From the NCBI GenBank assembly GCA_903642225.1, contig CAHJWI010000037.1, positions 1 through 45,621 of the forward strand: a stretch of 45,621 bases of DNA. Direction: 5' to 3'. The notes beneath the pieces are model-generated. The model was not told where the DNA came from. It saw only the letters and a list, made by a program, of their open reading frames with translations, and did no database searches. Shown here piece after piece: positions 18,224-26,241 of this stretch; within the stretch, counting starts at the first letter, position 1; every line of letters begins with the position of its first letter. Position numbers and translations under genes: made by a program. Origin of the DNA: Acidobacteriaceae bacterium. Lineage in GTDB: Bacteria; Acidobacteriota; Terriglobia; Terriglobales; Acidobacteriaceae.

Positions 18224-21200
18224 TGCGCGCTCCAAGCTGGATTGTTCTGGGCTGGTAATTACCTGTGGAGCGTCCGAAAATGGCGGAGTTTAGATCGCTG
18301 GTAACACCCGTCAGGTTCGTGTGATTGATGACGTTGTAGAAATCGGCACGCACCTTGAACAGCACCGGGTAATCGCGAACGCTTCCACTGAAACCCTTGA
18401 TGACACTTGCATCGATGTTCAGCAGGCTCGGGTTGCTGTAGTGGTTGCGTGTCTCAGTTCCCTGTACAAAGACACCTAAAGGAGGAGCACTGAACTCGGA
18501 CTTTGCGAACAGGCCATTCACGTATTCCGCCCGGGTGCGAGGGCGCTTATAGTTGGTCGTCGGCTGGTTCGGTAGAGCATAGTTATAACCCTGGCCCTGG
18601 TAGTCGCCGCCAACGTTTACGCCATTCACAACGCTGTATGCCGCACTGTTGAAGACCGTGAACGGCTGACCGCTCTGGCCTACGGCGATGGTGCTGAGCT
18701 CATAGCCATCCAGCAACTGCCGCATCGCAAAGTTGCTGTGTTTGAATGGGCTCCGCACGTATCCCGCCACGGTGATGCGGTTACGGGTATCGAAGGATGA
18801 GCTTGCGTAATATCGGTTGAAGTTTGTTGGGTCTGGATAATCGTCCTGGCCGATGCTCAAGGTACTGCGCAGGCCCGCGACGCCATTGTCGCGAGAGTGA
18901 CTCCATGTGTACGAAGCCTCGTAGGACAGCCATTCCTTGTGGTTCTGGCGGAGCGTTGTAATCAGCGCGTCGTAATGACCGAACCCGCCGTTAACCACGG
19001 CATTGATTGCGCCGAAACTGGCATTCGGGTTTGTTTTCTGTCCGGTTGCCAAATTGATTTCACCCGGCGTTCGGTTCAGGTTGGGGCCGATGAGTTGATC
19101 GTAAAGATAAGCTCCGCTGTAGTTCAACCCAAAGACTAATTCCCTGCCGATGCTCTGTTCGAAACCTCCGACGTAGTTCAGCGACTTGGGTACGCGCAGG
19201 TTGGGATCGATCGCATTTACTGAAGCGTTCACTCCGGGGATGCCTCCATTCGCATCTACAGGCGTCGCCGGAAAGACCGGCAACGTGAACCCGAACGGAT
19301 TTGGCGTCTGCGTGTTCAGGTCCACTGTGCCCTGCGTACCCACAGAGAACACAGGCTTCAATGCGACGCGCCGATCAAACGTAGGCTGCAGAAAGACGGG
19401 CGGATTGGTGTTGACTCGGTCGGCCACCTGGCCGACACCGATCTCGTCGCGGTAGATACCGATACCACCTCTGATCGAAAGTGTGGAATTGGCTGAATAG
19501 GCGAAGCTGCCCCGAGGAGAAAAGTTCAGGTCGCGTCGGCTGCTGTACACGCCACCCGGCGCAACCACGGCATGCGCTCCCTGAGCACGAGCGAGATAGC
19601 TGCCCCCTGAGCCGAGGACGACATTCGATGTCTGGTTATAAGTGGCGAATCCGTAGGGGGAAACATTGCCGAAATCGTCGTAGCGTAAACCGACAGTTAC
19701 GAGCAGCCGGGGAGTGATCTTGAAGTCGTCCATGGCATACAGGCTGAAAAGAGAGTCCTGTCCACCATAGCGGTCCAGCTTCTGCTGCCCCGTCAGCGGA
19801 TCGAACGTCGCATTGTTTTCTGTGAGCGGATTGTCCGCCAGCAGCTCCTGAAGGGTCTGAAAAGTAAAGACTGGACGGGAAAGACGGGCGGCAAAGTCGG
19901 CCTTGTCGTTCTCATGACGCACTTGGCCGCCCACGCGGATGCTGTGTTTCCCGCGCAGGTAGGTGACCTGATCCCGCCACGTGAAATTCCTCTGGCCGAA
20001 ATATCCTGGCCCATTCAGGATTCCTAGTGGCGTGCTGATTTGGCTGATGTTGATCACCGGCACGTTGTAATTGGTCGCACCCCGCGCCTGAAAACCGTCC
20101 ACGCCGTACACCGCAAAGCTGGCCTCGTTCAGCAATCGCTCCCCGAAGGTGTGCGTGTAGTTTGCGGAAAGGAAAAAGTTCTGCAAAGTGGTCGTTACGT
20201 CGAAGCCGGGCCGCGCCAGAATCACACCGGCCGCGTTCGTCGTGTTGTAGTAGTTCACGTAAGCCCGGTCTTTCCCGCTGGGCCTGGAGAAATCGATACG
20301 ATAGCTGTACTGCCTCCCGTTGTCGGGAGTCGCGCGAGGGTTTTGGCCTGAGATGACGAAGGGCGTGCCGCAGGGCAACGCACCTGTCATTGTGGTACTC
20401 GCAGTGCAGCCGAGAACCTGCCCAGCGGTCAGAACCGTCTGCGTGTTGACCAGCGCCGCCGGATATTGGGAAAGCAGCCGGACGCCTAAACCATTCGGAT
20501 TGACACTGCGGCCGTATGCGACGAAAGCCGGTGTCTCCGTCGTTAGATTGCCGGTGCTGGCACCCACTAGGCGCCGTTTGATCTCTGTGGAGCCAAAGAA
20601 GAACAGATGGTCCTTCCAGATCGGACCGCCGAGCGAAACAGAGACATCGTGACGGCGGAATGGGTTATATCGCTTCTGGAAATAGCCGAACCGTGTCAGG
20701 TTGTTGTCGGAATACTGGTAGTTCACAGCTCCGTGGAAGCCATTCGTCCCGGAGCGCGTCGTCAATGCGACCTGCACCGAGCTACCTTGGCCATGGTCTA
20801 CCGTAAATGTGTTCGTCTGAAGCGCCGCTTCTTGCACTGAGTCAGGGTTCGGCGCGACGTTTGCCGTTCCTCCAACGATGGCACTTGTAATCGAGAAACC
20901 ATCCAGAATGTACTCATTTGCCGTCGCATAGTGGCCGTTGGCACTTGCCTGCACCCGATTCTCGTTGGCAAAATCGTCGGTGCTTCCCGCGTTTACAAAA
21001 CCTGTAACGCTGGGCGCAATTGTGACGATGGAGTAGATGTTCCGGTTCTGGAGGGGCAGCTCATCGACCTGCTTTTGAGTCACCGTTACCTGGAGACGGG
21101 TCTCGTCAGGGTTGATGAGGGGACCGCCTGTGTCAGAAACATTCACAACCTCAGACGCAGTTCCGGTCGTGAGCTGAATGTCTACGCCCTCGATCTGTTC

Positions 21201-21515
21201 CGTCGTCAGGGCAGTCTCGACCATGCGCTGGCTGAAACCGGTAGCCGTCACGGTGATTCGGTAGTCACCAGGCGGAAGGGAGCTGAACCGATAATTGCCG
21301 CTGCCATCCGTCCTGCCGGTTTGCCGTGCTCCCGTCCCCCTGTTCTCCAAAATAATGGCGGCTCCGGGAAGTGCCGCGCCGCTCGGATCAGTGACTGCTC
21401 CACGAAGGTTCGAGGTGTATTGCGCACATGCAGGCAGACTGCACACGAAAGCCGCCGCTGCCAGACTTGTCGAGCGCAGACCAACAGATCCTCTCGATGC
21501 TCTACCTGTGTTCAC
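18213..21515 (-). CDS. Oar-like TonB-dependent receptor coupled to GH127
   Basis: The protein has 1100 residues from GTG 21515, preceded seven bases upstream by AGAGGA. A signal peptide (~10-32, LAAAAFVCSLPACAQ) is followed by a carboxypeptidase-regulatory-like domain (~36-125: LRGAVTDPSGAALPGA ... GNYRFSSLPPGDYRITV), a plug domain (QKQVDELPLQNRNIYSIVTIAPS near 145) and a long beta-barrel ending GARIEF with a terminal Phe. It has the same architecture as the receptors at 7-10.7 and 39.3-42 kb but a different barrel. The overlapping GH127 gene suggests that the imported ligand is an arabinose-containing oligosaccharide or glycopeptide; that is inferred from context only. Confidence 0.92.
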   Translation of the reverse strand: MNTGRASRGSVGLRSTSLAAAAFVCSLPACAQYTSNLRGAVTDPSGAALPGAAIILENRGTGARQTGRTDGSGNYRFSSLPPGDYRITVTATGFSQRMVETALTTEQIEGVDIQLTTGTASEVVNVSDTGGPLINPDETRLQVTVTQKQVDELPLQNRNIYSIVTIAPSVTGFVNAGSTDDFANENRVQASANGHYATANEYILDGFSITSAIVGGTANVAPNPDSVQEAALQTNTFTVDHGQGSSVQVALTTRSGTNGFHGAVNYQYSDNNLTRFGYFQKRYNPFRRHDVSVSLGGPIWKDHLFFFGSTEIKRRLVGASTGNLTTETPAFVAYGRSVNPNGLGVRLLSQYPAALVNTQTVLTAGQVLGCTASTTMTGALPCGTPFVISGQNPRATPDNGRQYSYRIDFSRPSGKDRAYVNYYNTTNAAGVILARPGFDVTTTLQNFFLSANYTHTFGERLLNEASFAVYGVDGFQARGATNYNVPVINISQISTPLGILNGPGYFGQRNFTWRDQVTYLRGKHSIRVGGQVRHENDKADFAARLSRPVFTFQTLQELLADNPLTENNATFDPLTGQQKLDRYGGQDSLFSLYAMDDFKITPRLLVTVGLRYDDFGNVSPYGFATYNQTSNVVLGSGGSYLARAQGAHAVVAPGGVYSSRRDLNFSPRGSFAYSANSTLSIRGGIGIYRDEIGVGQVADRVNTNPPVFLQPTFDRRVALKPVFSVGTQGTVDLNTQTPNPFGFTLPVFPATPVDANGGIPGVNASVNAIDPNLRVPKSLNYVGGFEQSIGRELVFGLNYSGAYLYDQLIGPNLNRTPGEINLATGQKTNPNASFGAINAVVNGGFGHYDALITTLRQNHKEWLSYEASYTWSHSRDNGVAGLRSTLSIGQDDYPDPTNFNRYYASSSFDTRNRITVAGYVRSPFKHSNFAMRQLLDGYELSTIAVGQSGQPFTVFNSAAYSVVNGVNVGGDYQGQGYNYALPNQPTTNYKRPRTRAEYVNGLFAKSEFSAPPLGVFVQGTETRNHYSNPSLLNIDASVIKGFSGSVRDYPVLFKVRADFYNVINHTNLTGVTSDLNSAIFGRSTGNYQPRTIQLGARIEF

Positions 21516-21839
21516 TAGGCCGTCCTCTTAATAAGATCCGCCACCAACCGTTTGTAACGTTGTGTGCGCTAAGCGAGATGTACCAGCGGACTTTCAGCCT
21601 CCCAAACAAATTCACCGGTGCGAGTCAGACTCAGAAGCGAACCCGCATAGTATGAACCATTTACCGCCTGTTCATGAGTCATGATTCAAGGCGCACCAGT
21701 TTGCTCTGAGGCTTGCAGACAGGTTGGTCTTGCGGTCTTCCAACGCGGGGAGGCGCTGCTGCCTACGAGAACAGTTGGCTAAAACGCCGGTTACAAGAAG
21801 CCGTTTTTGAGAATTCCAAACAGCGGTGTCGTGCACTCG

Positions 21840-22010
21840 CCTCCGTGTAGTGAAGTTGGGTTCAGTCCGCTCATGCCCTCCGGGGTGCTGTTCACGCCAC
21901 AAGTCAATAGCAAAGCTTCTATTTGCGACAGAACGACCTTTGTTCGGTGAATCTGCACATGGCATCCAGGGCACAGCGAGATCATTAGATTCAGGACCGA
22001 TCTTCCGGGC
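21840..22010 (-). pseudogene. Frameshifted HNH-endonuclease C-terminal remnant
   Basis: Two fragments in neighbouring frames together read like the end of a small HNH nuclease. The first (~21915-22000) carries LNLMISLCPGCHVQIHRTK, the C-x-x-C-H and second-His part of the HNH zinc fold. The second (~21847-21915) carries DLWREQHPGGHERTEPNF, a common tail of such proteins. A one-base frameshift near 21912 separates them. The N-terminal half of the nuclease is not recognisable upstream. The remnant stands in a gene-poor debris zone together with a broken dehydrogenase. It cannot be functional as read, unless the frameshift is a sequencing error. Confidence 0.6.
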
Positions 22011-22289
22011 ACGCGGTGGCCTTCAGATTCCGGTCGATGGTGGCGACCGAGACAGAAGTGAGCCGCAATCTCCTGCCGGGTATGCTCCCGGCTGTCCCAC
22101 ATCGTGTTCACCACTCGAATCTGTTGCACGGTGACTACTTTCTCCGCCCACCCAGCCGGCCTCGCGCCCGCGCTGAGGAAAAGTCCTGCCATCGTGCACT
22201 CGCATATTAGTGCTTCATACTGCGTCAGAACTGCACTCGAGGTAGATGTACTCACGCCTGTAACCGCTTTGGCAATGTGGACATTTTCT

Positions 22290-22620
22290 GGTCAGTAATG
22301 CCGCCCGCAGAACCCGCACAACGCCGGTGTAGTTTGCGTCGAAGAGGTCAGCGATCTGTTCGTTGGTCGCCTCCTCTGTCGTGGCGATCAGGCTGTATCC
22401 AGCATTGTTGACCAGCACATCCACGCGCCCGAAGTGTTCAAAGCCTTGCGTACCGACTCCGACACACGCCCTGCGTTTGTCACGTCGAGTTGCAGCGGCA
22501 AAACCGAGCCGCCAAACCGTTGGCTCAAGTCCGCAACGCTCTCCAACTTGCGCAGGGACGGAGCGGGACCGACCTGAAGTCGAAACAGCAAAGCGCTTCA
22601 CGTTCCTGCACCCAGCTTTG
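22290..22620 (-). pseudogene. Broken short-chain dehydrogenase/reductase
   Basis: Three pieces of a classical SDR lie in order but in different frames. They are a short N-terminal bit near 22575-22616 (AGCRNVKRFAV), a middle part at ~22433-22561 (LSQRFGGSVLPLQLDVTNAG, containing the LDVT strand), and ~22293-22440 (HFGRVDVLVNNAGYSL, with the NNAG motif, then the helix ending VLRAALL). At least two frameshifts separate them. The glycine-rich cofactor loop and the Ser-Tyr-Lys active site are missing, so the C-terminal half has been deleted. The neighbour across 480 bases is a flavin monooxygenase in the same orientation, which may once have been its partner. Confidence 0.7.
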
Positions 22621-22842
22621 CCGGAATGACGACACCAGCCCTCATCGTGTGCGGCCACCACGACTATTCTCATAGGACAACCGTGGACCAGACTGGCGAG
22701 CCGATTGTTACTACCTGAGTTCAGCACCAAAATGCCTGCTCACGCTCAAGGTGCAGAGCACTCGCCCGGAGGAATCGCGGATCACCACGCAGCAAAAACA
22801 ACGGACGAGAATCAGGAACGAGTTTCGATACCACGGCAGCTA

Positions 22843-22891
22843 ACGTGGGCCTACCTGCGTACAGAACTGTACGGGGCCACGACGTGGGCCT
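22843..22891. repeat. Palindrome bracketed by direct repeats
   Basis: ACGTGGGCCT occurs at 22843-22852 and again at 22882-22891. Between the copies lies a perfect inverted repeat, CGTACAG-AA-CTGTACG (22858-22873). The symmetrical layout could be a repressor site, the core of a small mobile repeat, or chance. No gene start lies close by. Confidence 0.4.
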
Positions 22892-23012
22892 GATCTGTGT
22901 GCAGCACTAGCAGTGGCCGACGAACACTTAGCATATGTCAAGTGCAAACAGCCTCCGATTCTCAAGAGAATTAGGAACGCGCAGCTAAAGTAAGCTGAGA
23001 GCTCCGCGGCCC

Positions 23013-23030
23013 CACAAACGCTCGTTTGTG
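23013..23030. repeat. Perfect 18-base palindrome after the monooxygenase gene
   Basis: CACAAACG-CT-CGTTTGTG is an eight-base perfect inverted repeat with a two-base centre, 68 bases beyond the stop codon of the flavin monooxygenase. The loop is too tight and no T-run follows, so a classical terminator is unlikely. The symmetric form with two CG steps resembles a dimeric repressor site. Confidence 0.45.
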
Positions 23031-23098
23031 ACCATGCAACAAACTACTTCCGCCGAAGCGACCCTAGAGTATCAATCCCTTTCTGTGTTTCACTTACA

Positions 23099-24256
23099 TT
23101 AGTGCTGCTCTGTGGGCCAAGGCCCTTCAGGATGACGCTGGCTGAAGAAGTCGAGAAGGCTCTGTGGGGCGTTCTCACCGAAGAGCCTCGCTTGACCCTG
23201 TTCCGACTCCGCTGCAGAAGCGGCGCTGCGAGGAAACAGCGCCTGCTCATAGGCGAGCAACGCTCCCTCTACGTTTCCTGGGTGAGCAACGATAGCTTCG
23301 CCCAACATCGCACCGTCATACATGGCCAGGTTGGCTCCTTCGCCGGCGAAAGGGGACATCAGGTGAGCTGCATCGCCAAGTAGAGTCACGCCTTTAACGC
23401 GGTTCCACCTATGCCCTGCTGGTAGTGTCATAATTTTGCGCGGTATAGGGTCGGCGTCGGCTCCGGTGATGAGCCCTCTGAGATCTTCGGACCAGCCGCC
23501 GAAGTTCCCGGCGACCTGTGCGAGTGCGACCTTCGGTTTCGAGAAATCGATGCTGGAAAGCCAGTTCTCCGGCTTAGTCAACGCCACGTACGTATGCAGG
23601 ACATCACTGGGCTCGCGATGAGCAAGAAGAGCTCTTCCTGGTGCGAGCGCAAAGAACGACCCATTGCCAACCGCTCGCGCGGAGGCCGGGTGTTTGGTAT
23701 CGCTGTCGAGCAGGTACGTCTCTACGAACGAAACGCCCACATAGGTGGGTAGGCAGGCAGACACAAGGGAACGGATTCTCGACCAGGCACCGTCCGCTCC
23801 TACCAGCAGATCGGTCGTGGCTGTGGAACCATCGGCAAAAGTGAGTTTGTGCCGGCCAGCGTGCAGAGGGGCGGCGGCGGCGACCTTGTGACCCCAACGG
23901 ATCGTATCGGGCGGAAGCGAACTCAGCAAGATGCGGCGCAGGTCACCGCGAAGCACCTCCGGTCTGCCGCCATCGCCTTCGTCAGGCTCATCCAGCAGAA
24001 CCCGGCCTTCTCTGTTGAGCACCCGCAATGCTTGGCCTCCAGCATGGATGATCTGCGAAAAAGCGTCATAAACGCCTGCGGCGCGGAGTGCGATCTGGCC
24101 GGTGTCTTTATGAATGTCAAGCGAGCCGCCTTGTACCCGGGCGGCAGTTGAGACCTCCGCTTCGTAGATGGTTGCTTGAATGCCGTGGATATGGAGCACG
24201 CGGGCCAGCGTGAGGCCACCGAGGCCGGCACCTACGATAGCGATGGGGGTATGCAT
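23099..24256 (-). CDS. TetX-like FAD-dependent monooxygenase
   Basis: The protein has 385 residues. The FAD-binding Rossmann motif GAGLGGLTLARVL is at ~8-20, the Arg-containing loop (GGSLDIHKDTG) follows, and the second FAD motif LLVGADGAWSRIR is near 150. GDAAHLMSPFAGEGANLAMYDG near 300 is the GD motif in the form characteristic of the TetX/tetracycline-destructase and aromatic hydroxylase group. It would hydroxylate an aromatic or polyketide-like small molecule using NAD(P)H and O2 in the cytoplasm. ATG 24256 has GGAG eight bases upstream. It is divergent from a TetR regulator with paired operators between them, so expression is probably induced by the substrate. Resistance to tetracycline is possible but cannot be claimed from motifs alone. 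Confidence 0.87.
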   Translation of the reverse strand: MHTPIAIVGAGLGGLTLARVLHIHGIQATIYEAEVSTAARVQGGSLDIHKDTGQIALRAAGVYDAFSQIIHAGGQALRVLNREGRVLLDEPDEGDGGRPEVLRGDLRRILLSSLPPDTIRWGHKVAAAAPLHAGRHKLTFADGSTATTDLLVGADGAWSRIRSLVSACLPTYVGVSFVETYLLDSDTKHPASARAVGNGSFFALAPGRALLAHREPSDVLHTYVALTKPENWLSSIDFSKPKVALAQVAGNFGGWSEDLRGLITGADADPIPRKIMTLPAGHRWNRVKGVTLLGDAAHLMSPFAGEGANLAMYDGAMLGEAIVAHPGNVEGALLAYEQALFPRSAASAAESEQGQARLFGENAPQSLLDFFSQRHPEGPWPTEQH

Positions 24257-24299
24257 TGTGGCTTCTCCTTATACGAACGCAAGAGGCAAAGTAGGCATT

Positions 24300-24334
24300 G
24301 GAATGGCGTTCCACCTAGTTTGGAATGTCATTCC
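24300..24334. promoter_or_regulatory. Paired TetR operators in the divergent promoter region
   Basis: Two related 13-base inverted repeats stand between the divergent genes: GGAATGGCGTTCC at 24300-24312 (one mismatch between the arms) and GGAATGTCATTCC at 24322-24334 (perfect arms around one central base). Their centres are 22 bases apart, about two helical turns, placing two dimers on the same DNA face. The location 44-78 bases upstream of the monooxygenase start and 19-53 bases upstream of the regulator start fits autorepression plus repression of the monooxygenase. Confidence 0.75.
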
Positions 24335-24352
24335 GACCTGTGTCAAGATCAC

Positions 24353-25141
24353 ATGATGGCGAGGACCAAACGAAATCCCGTTCAACGCAGGGAGTCTCTT
24401 TCCCGGAAGCGCATCATTGAGGCGTCCGTTGAGATTTTGGACAGCAGCGGAGAGGATGGGCTAACGTTTTCCGCCTTGTCCAAACGGCTCGCCACCGGTC
24501 CTGGTGCCATCTATGGGCACATCGCCAATAAGAACGATCTGCTCACCACCGCCTGCGACGCCATCGTCGCCCGCACAATGAAAGACTGCGAGTTCGGAGC
24601 TACGCCGCATGCGACGATTCGCGCCCTTGCACTAAGCATGTTCGACGCTATCGACGCGCATCCTTGGATCGGCTCGGCGTTGATCCGGGCCGAGTTACAT
24701 TCGCCCATGGTGCGCGTACAGGAACTCATAGGACAGCAGATTCGTGCTCTTCGGGTCCCGAAAGGAAGGCAGTGGGCGACAGTGTCCGCTTTGATGAACT
24801 ACATCCTTGGCGTCGGTGGGCAAAACGCGGCTAATGGGCAGCTCGCTCGCAAGAGAAACCTGAATCGATTGGACTTTCTCCAGGCCGTTTCAAATATCTG
24901 GTTACAGCTTGAATCGACGGAGTACCCCTTCACCCGCAGTGTCGCCTCACAGTTGCCCGCCCATAATGAGCGAGCGGATTTCCTCGCCGGTGTGGATCTC
25001 ATCCTCAGCGGCGTCGACGCATTGCAACAGCGTCGACGATCTCAAAACCTGGCCGGCGAAACGGGCGTGACCGCCACGCAGTTGGAGAGTAAGCGGCCGT
25101 ACTATCGAGGCTCACGTCCTAGGAAAGGCCCGGGACTATAG
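24353..25141 (+). CDS. TetR/AcrR-family repressor of the monooxygenase
   Basis: The protein has 262 residues from the ATG at 24353; a second ATG follows directly at 24356, and the open frame upstream runs through the divergent promoter, so a longer start is unlikely. The N-terminal helix-turn-helix (~residues 16-62) reads SRKRIIEASVEILDSSG, LTFSALSKRLATGPGAIYGHIANKNDLL, the standard TetR pattern with the recognition helix near GPGAIYGHI. A helical ligand-binding domain (~70-225) follows, then a basic low-complexity tail. It is expected to bind the GGAATG-N-CATTCC sites between the genes and release them on binding the monooxygenase's substrate. The last 23 bases overlap the convergent SMP-30 gene. 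No clear ribosome binding site precedes the start. Confidence 0.87.
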   Translation: MMARTKRNPVQRRESLSRKRIIEASVEILDSSGEDGLTFSALSKRLATGPGAIYGHIANKNDLLTTACDAIVARTMKDCEFGATPHATIRALALSMFDAIDAHPWIGSALIRAELHSPMVRVQELIGQQIRALRVPKGRQWATVSALMNYILGVGGQNAANGQLARKRNLNRLDFLQAVSNIWLQLESTEYPFTRSVASQLPAHNERADFLAGVDLILSGVDALQQRRRSQNLAGETGVTATQLESKRPYYRGSRPRKGPGL

Positions 25142-26213
25142 CTCCTGGCTCCATCAGCCGGATGCGGTATATGGCGGTGCTTGCCGCAACATAAAGGGTC
25201 TGACGATCGGGACCGCCCCAGGCAACATTGCCGACTGGTTCCGGGACGGCGATGGTTGCCAGGTGAACGCCGGCTGGCGAAAAGATCCATACGCCGCCGG
25301 GTCCTGCGCTGTACAGATTGCCGCGCCTGTCCACCTTCATACCATCCGGCGCGCCGTGGTGTGTATAGGGCCCAGCGTCAAAGAACAGCTTCGCATCGCT
25401 CAAGGAGCCGTCCGGCGCGACGCGATATCGCATCCAGAGCATTCGCGGCTCCGAGTTGTCGACGTACAGATAGTGTTCATCGGGGGAAAACGCGAGTCCG
25501 TTCGGCCTCGGCAGATCGCTGAGAACCAGCTGGAGCCTATTCGGTTGAGGAGCGGTATGTGGCTTCTGCTTCACCGCACCCGGCAGGCGGTAGACACCGT
25601 TCACCCGGAGCAGCTTTCCAGGGTCGTCATCTCCCTGAGTCGGCAGGCCGTACGGCGGATCGGTGAAGTACAGCGATCCATCTGACCTGTAGACGAGGTC
25701 GTTGGGACTGTTGAGTGGCTTACCCTGGTATGTGTCGGCCAGCAGCGTCGGTGCGTTTTTAAGGTCAGGCACTCCGGCGGGGGTCTGTTCGACACGCCAG
25801 ACGTTCCGTCCGCCATGGCCTGCGATAGTCAAACGGCCCAGCACATCCAGCGCCATGCCGTTCGAGCCCGGCTCTCTGCCGCCGAAAGGCGCGGTGCCGC
25901 GGTAGCCGCTTGGCTGCAGCACAACTCGTACGCCCGTCGCAGGACTCCACTCGCGAATACTGTTACTGACCGTGTCCGCGAAGAACAGATCGCCCGAAGG
26001 CAGCCACAATGGGCCCTCTGTCCAGGTAAAACCGTCGGCAATCTTCTGGAGCTCTGCATCAGCAGGAACAAGCGCGTCCGCGGCAGGATCGAAGCGCTGG
26101 ATCGTTGCGAGTGTAGCGGGAGAGAGCAGCGTCGCTGCTGCTGACGGCGCGACGCGAGCGGAATGGCCGAGAAGTCCTGCTGACAGAGCCAGGGAGAGTA
26201 GGTACGTACGCAT
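25119..26213 (-). CDS. Secreted SMP-30/gluconolactonase-like lactonase
   Basis: The protein has 364 residues: a signal peptide (~1-27) and a six-bladed SMP-30/gluconolaconase-like propeller. Typical pieces are FTWTEGPLWLPSGDLFFADTVSNSI, where the Glu of EGP is a metal ligand, the glycine-rich GSNGMALDVLGRLTIAGHGG, LNSPNDLVYRSDGSLYFTDPPYG with the Asn-Asp metal-binding pair, PRPNGLAFSPDEHYLYV, and APDGMKVDRRGNLYSAGPGGV. Such enzymes hydrolyse sugar lactones to aldonic acids with a divalent metal; here in the periplasm. ATG 26213 has GGAGG nine bases upstream. It follows the altronate-dehydratase-like gene by 28 bases, so the two form an operon for sugar-acid use. Its 3' end overlaps the tetR-type gene. 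Confidence 0.87.
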   Translation of the reverse strand: MRTYLLSLALSAGLLGHSARVAPSAAATLLSPATLATIQRFDPAADALVPADAELQKIADGFTWTEGPLWLPSGDLFFADTVSNSIREWSPATGVRVVLQPSGYRGTAPFGGREPGSNGMALDVLGRLTIAGHGGRNVWRVEQTPAGVPDLKNAPTLLADTYQGKPLNSPNDLVYRSDGSLYFTDPPYGLPTQGDDDPGKLLRVNGVYRLPGAVKQKPHTAPQPNRLQLVLSDLPRPNGLAFSPDEHYLYVDNSEPRMLWMRYRVAPDGSLSDAKLFFDAGPYTHHGAPDGMKVDRRGNLYSAGPGGVWIFSPAGVHLATIAVPEPVGNVAWGGPDRQTLYVAASTAIYRIRLMEPGAIVPGLS

Positions 26214-26241
26214 CTCGTTTGTCCTCCGTTACGGTCGGATC

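Larger units (their letters stand above)
22621..23098. other. Gene-free stretch with two palindromes
   Basis: About 480 bases with no recognisable coding sequence on either strand. It carries the 16-base palindrome at 22858-22873 flanked by ten-base direct repeats, and the 18-base palindrome at 23013-23030, both described separately. It is probably leftover DNA from the decayed dehydrogenase region plus the 3' flank of the flavin monooxygenase gene. Confidence 0.45.

Noticed and set aside
24176..24352. Longer N-terminus for the TetR regulator
   Set aside because: It would run through the paired operators and into the divergent monooxygenase gene. The standard TetR N-terminus begins at 24353.
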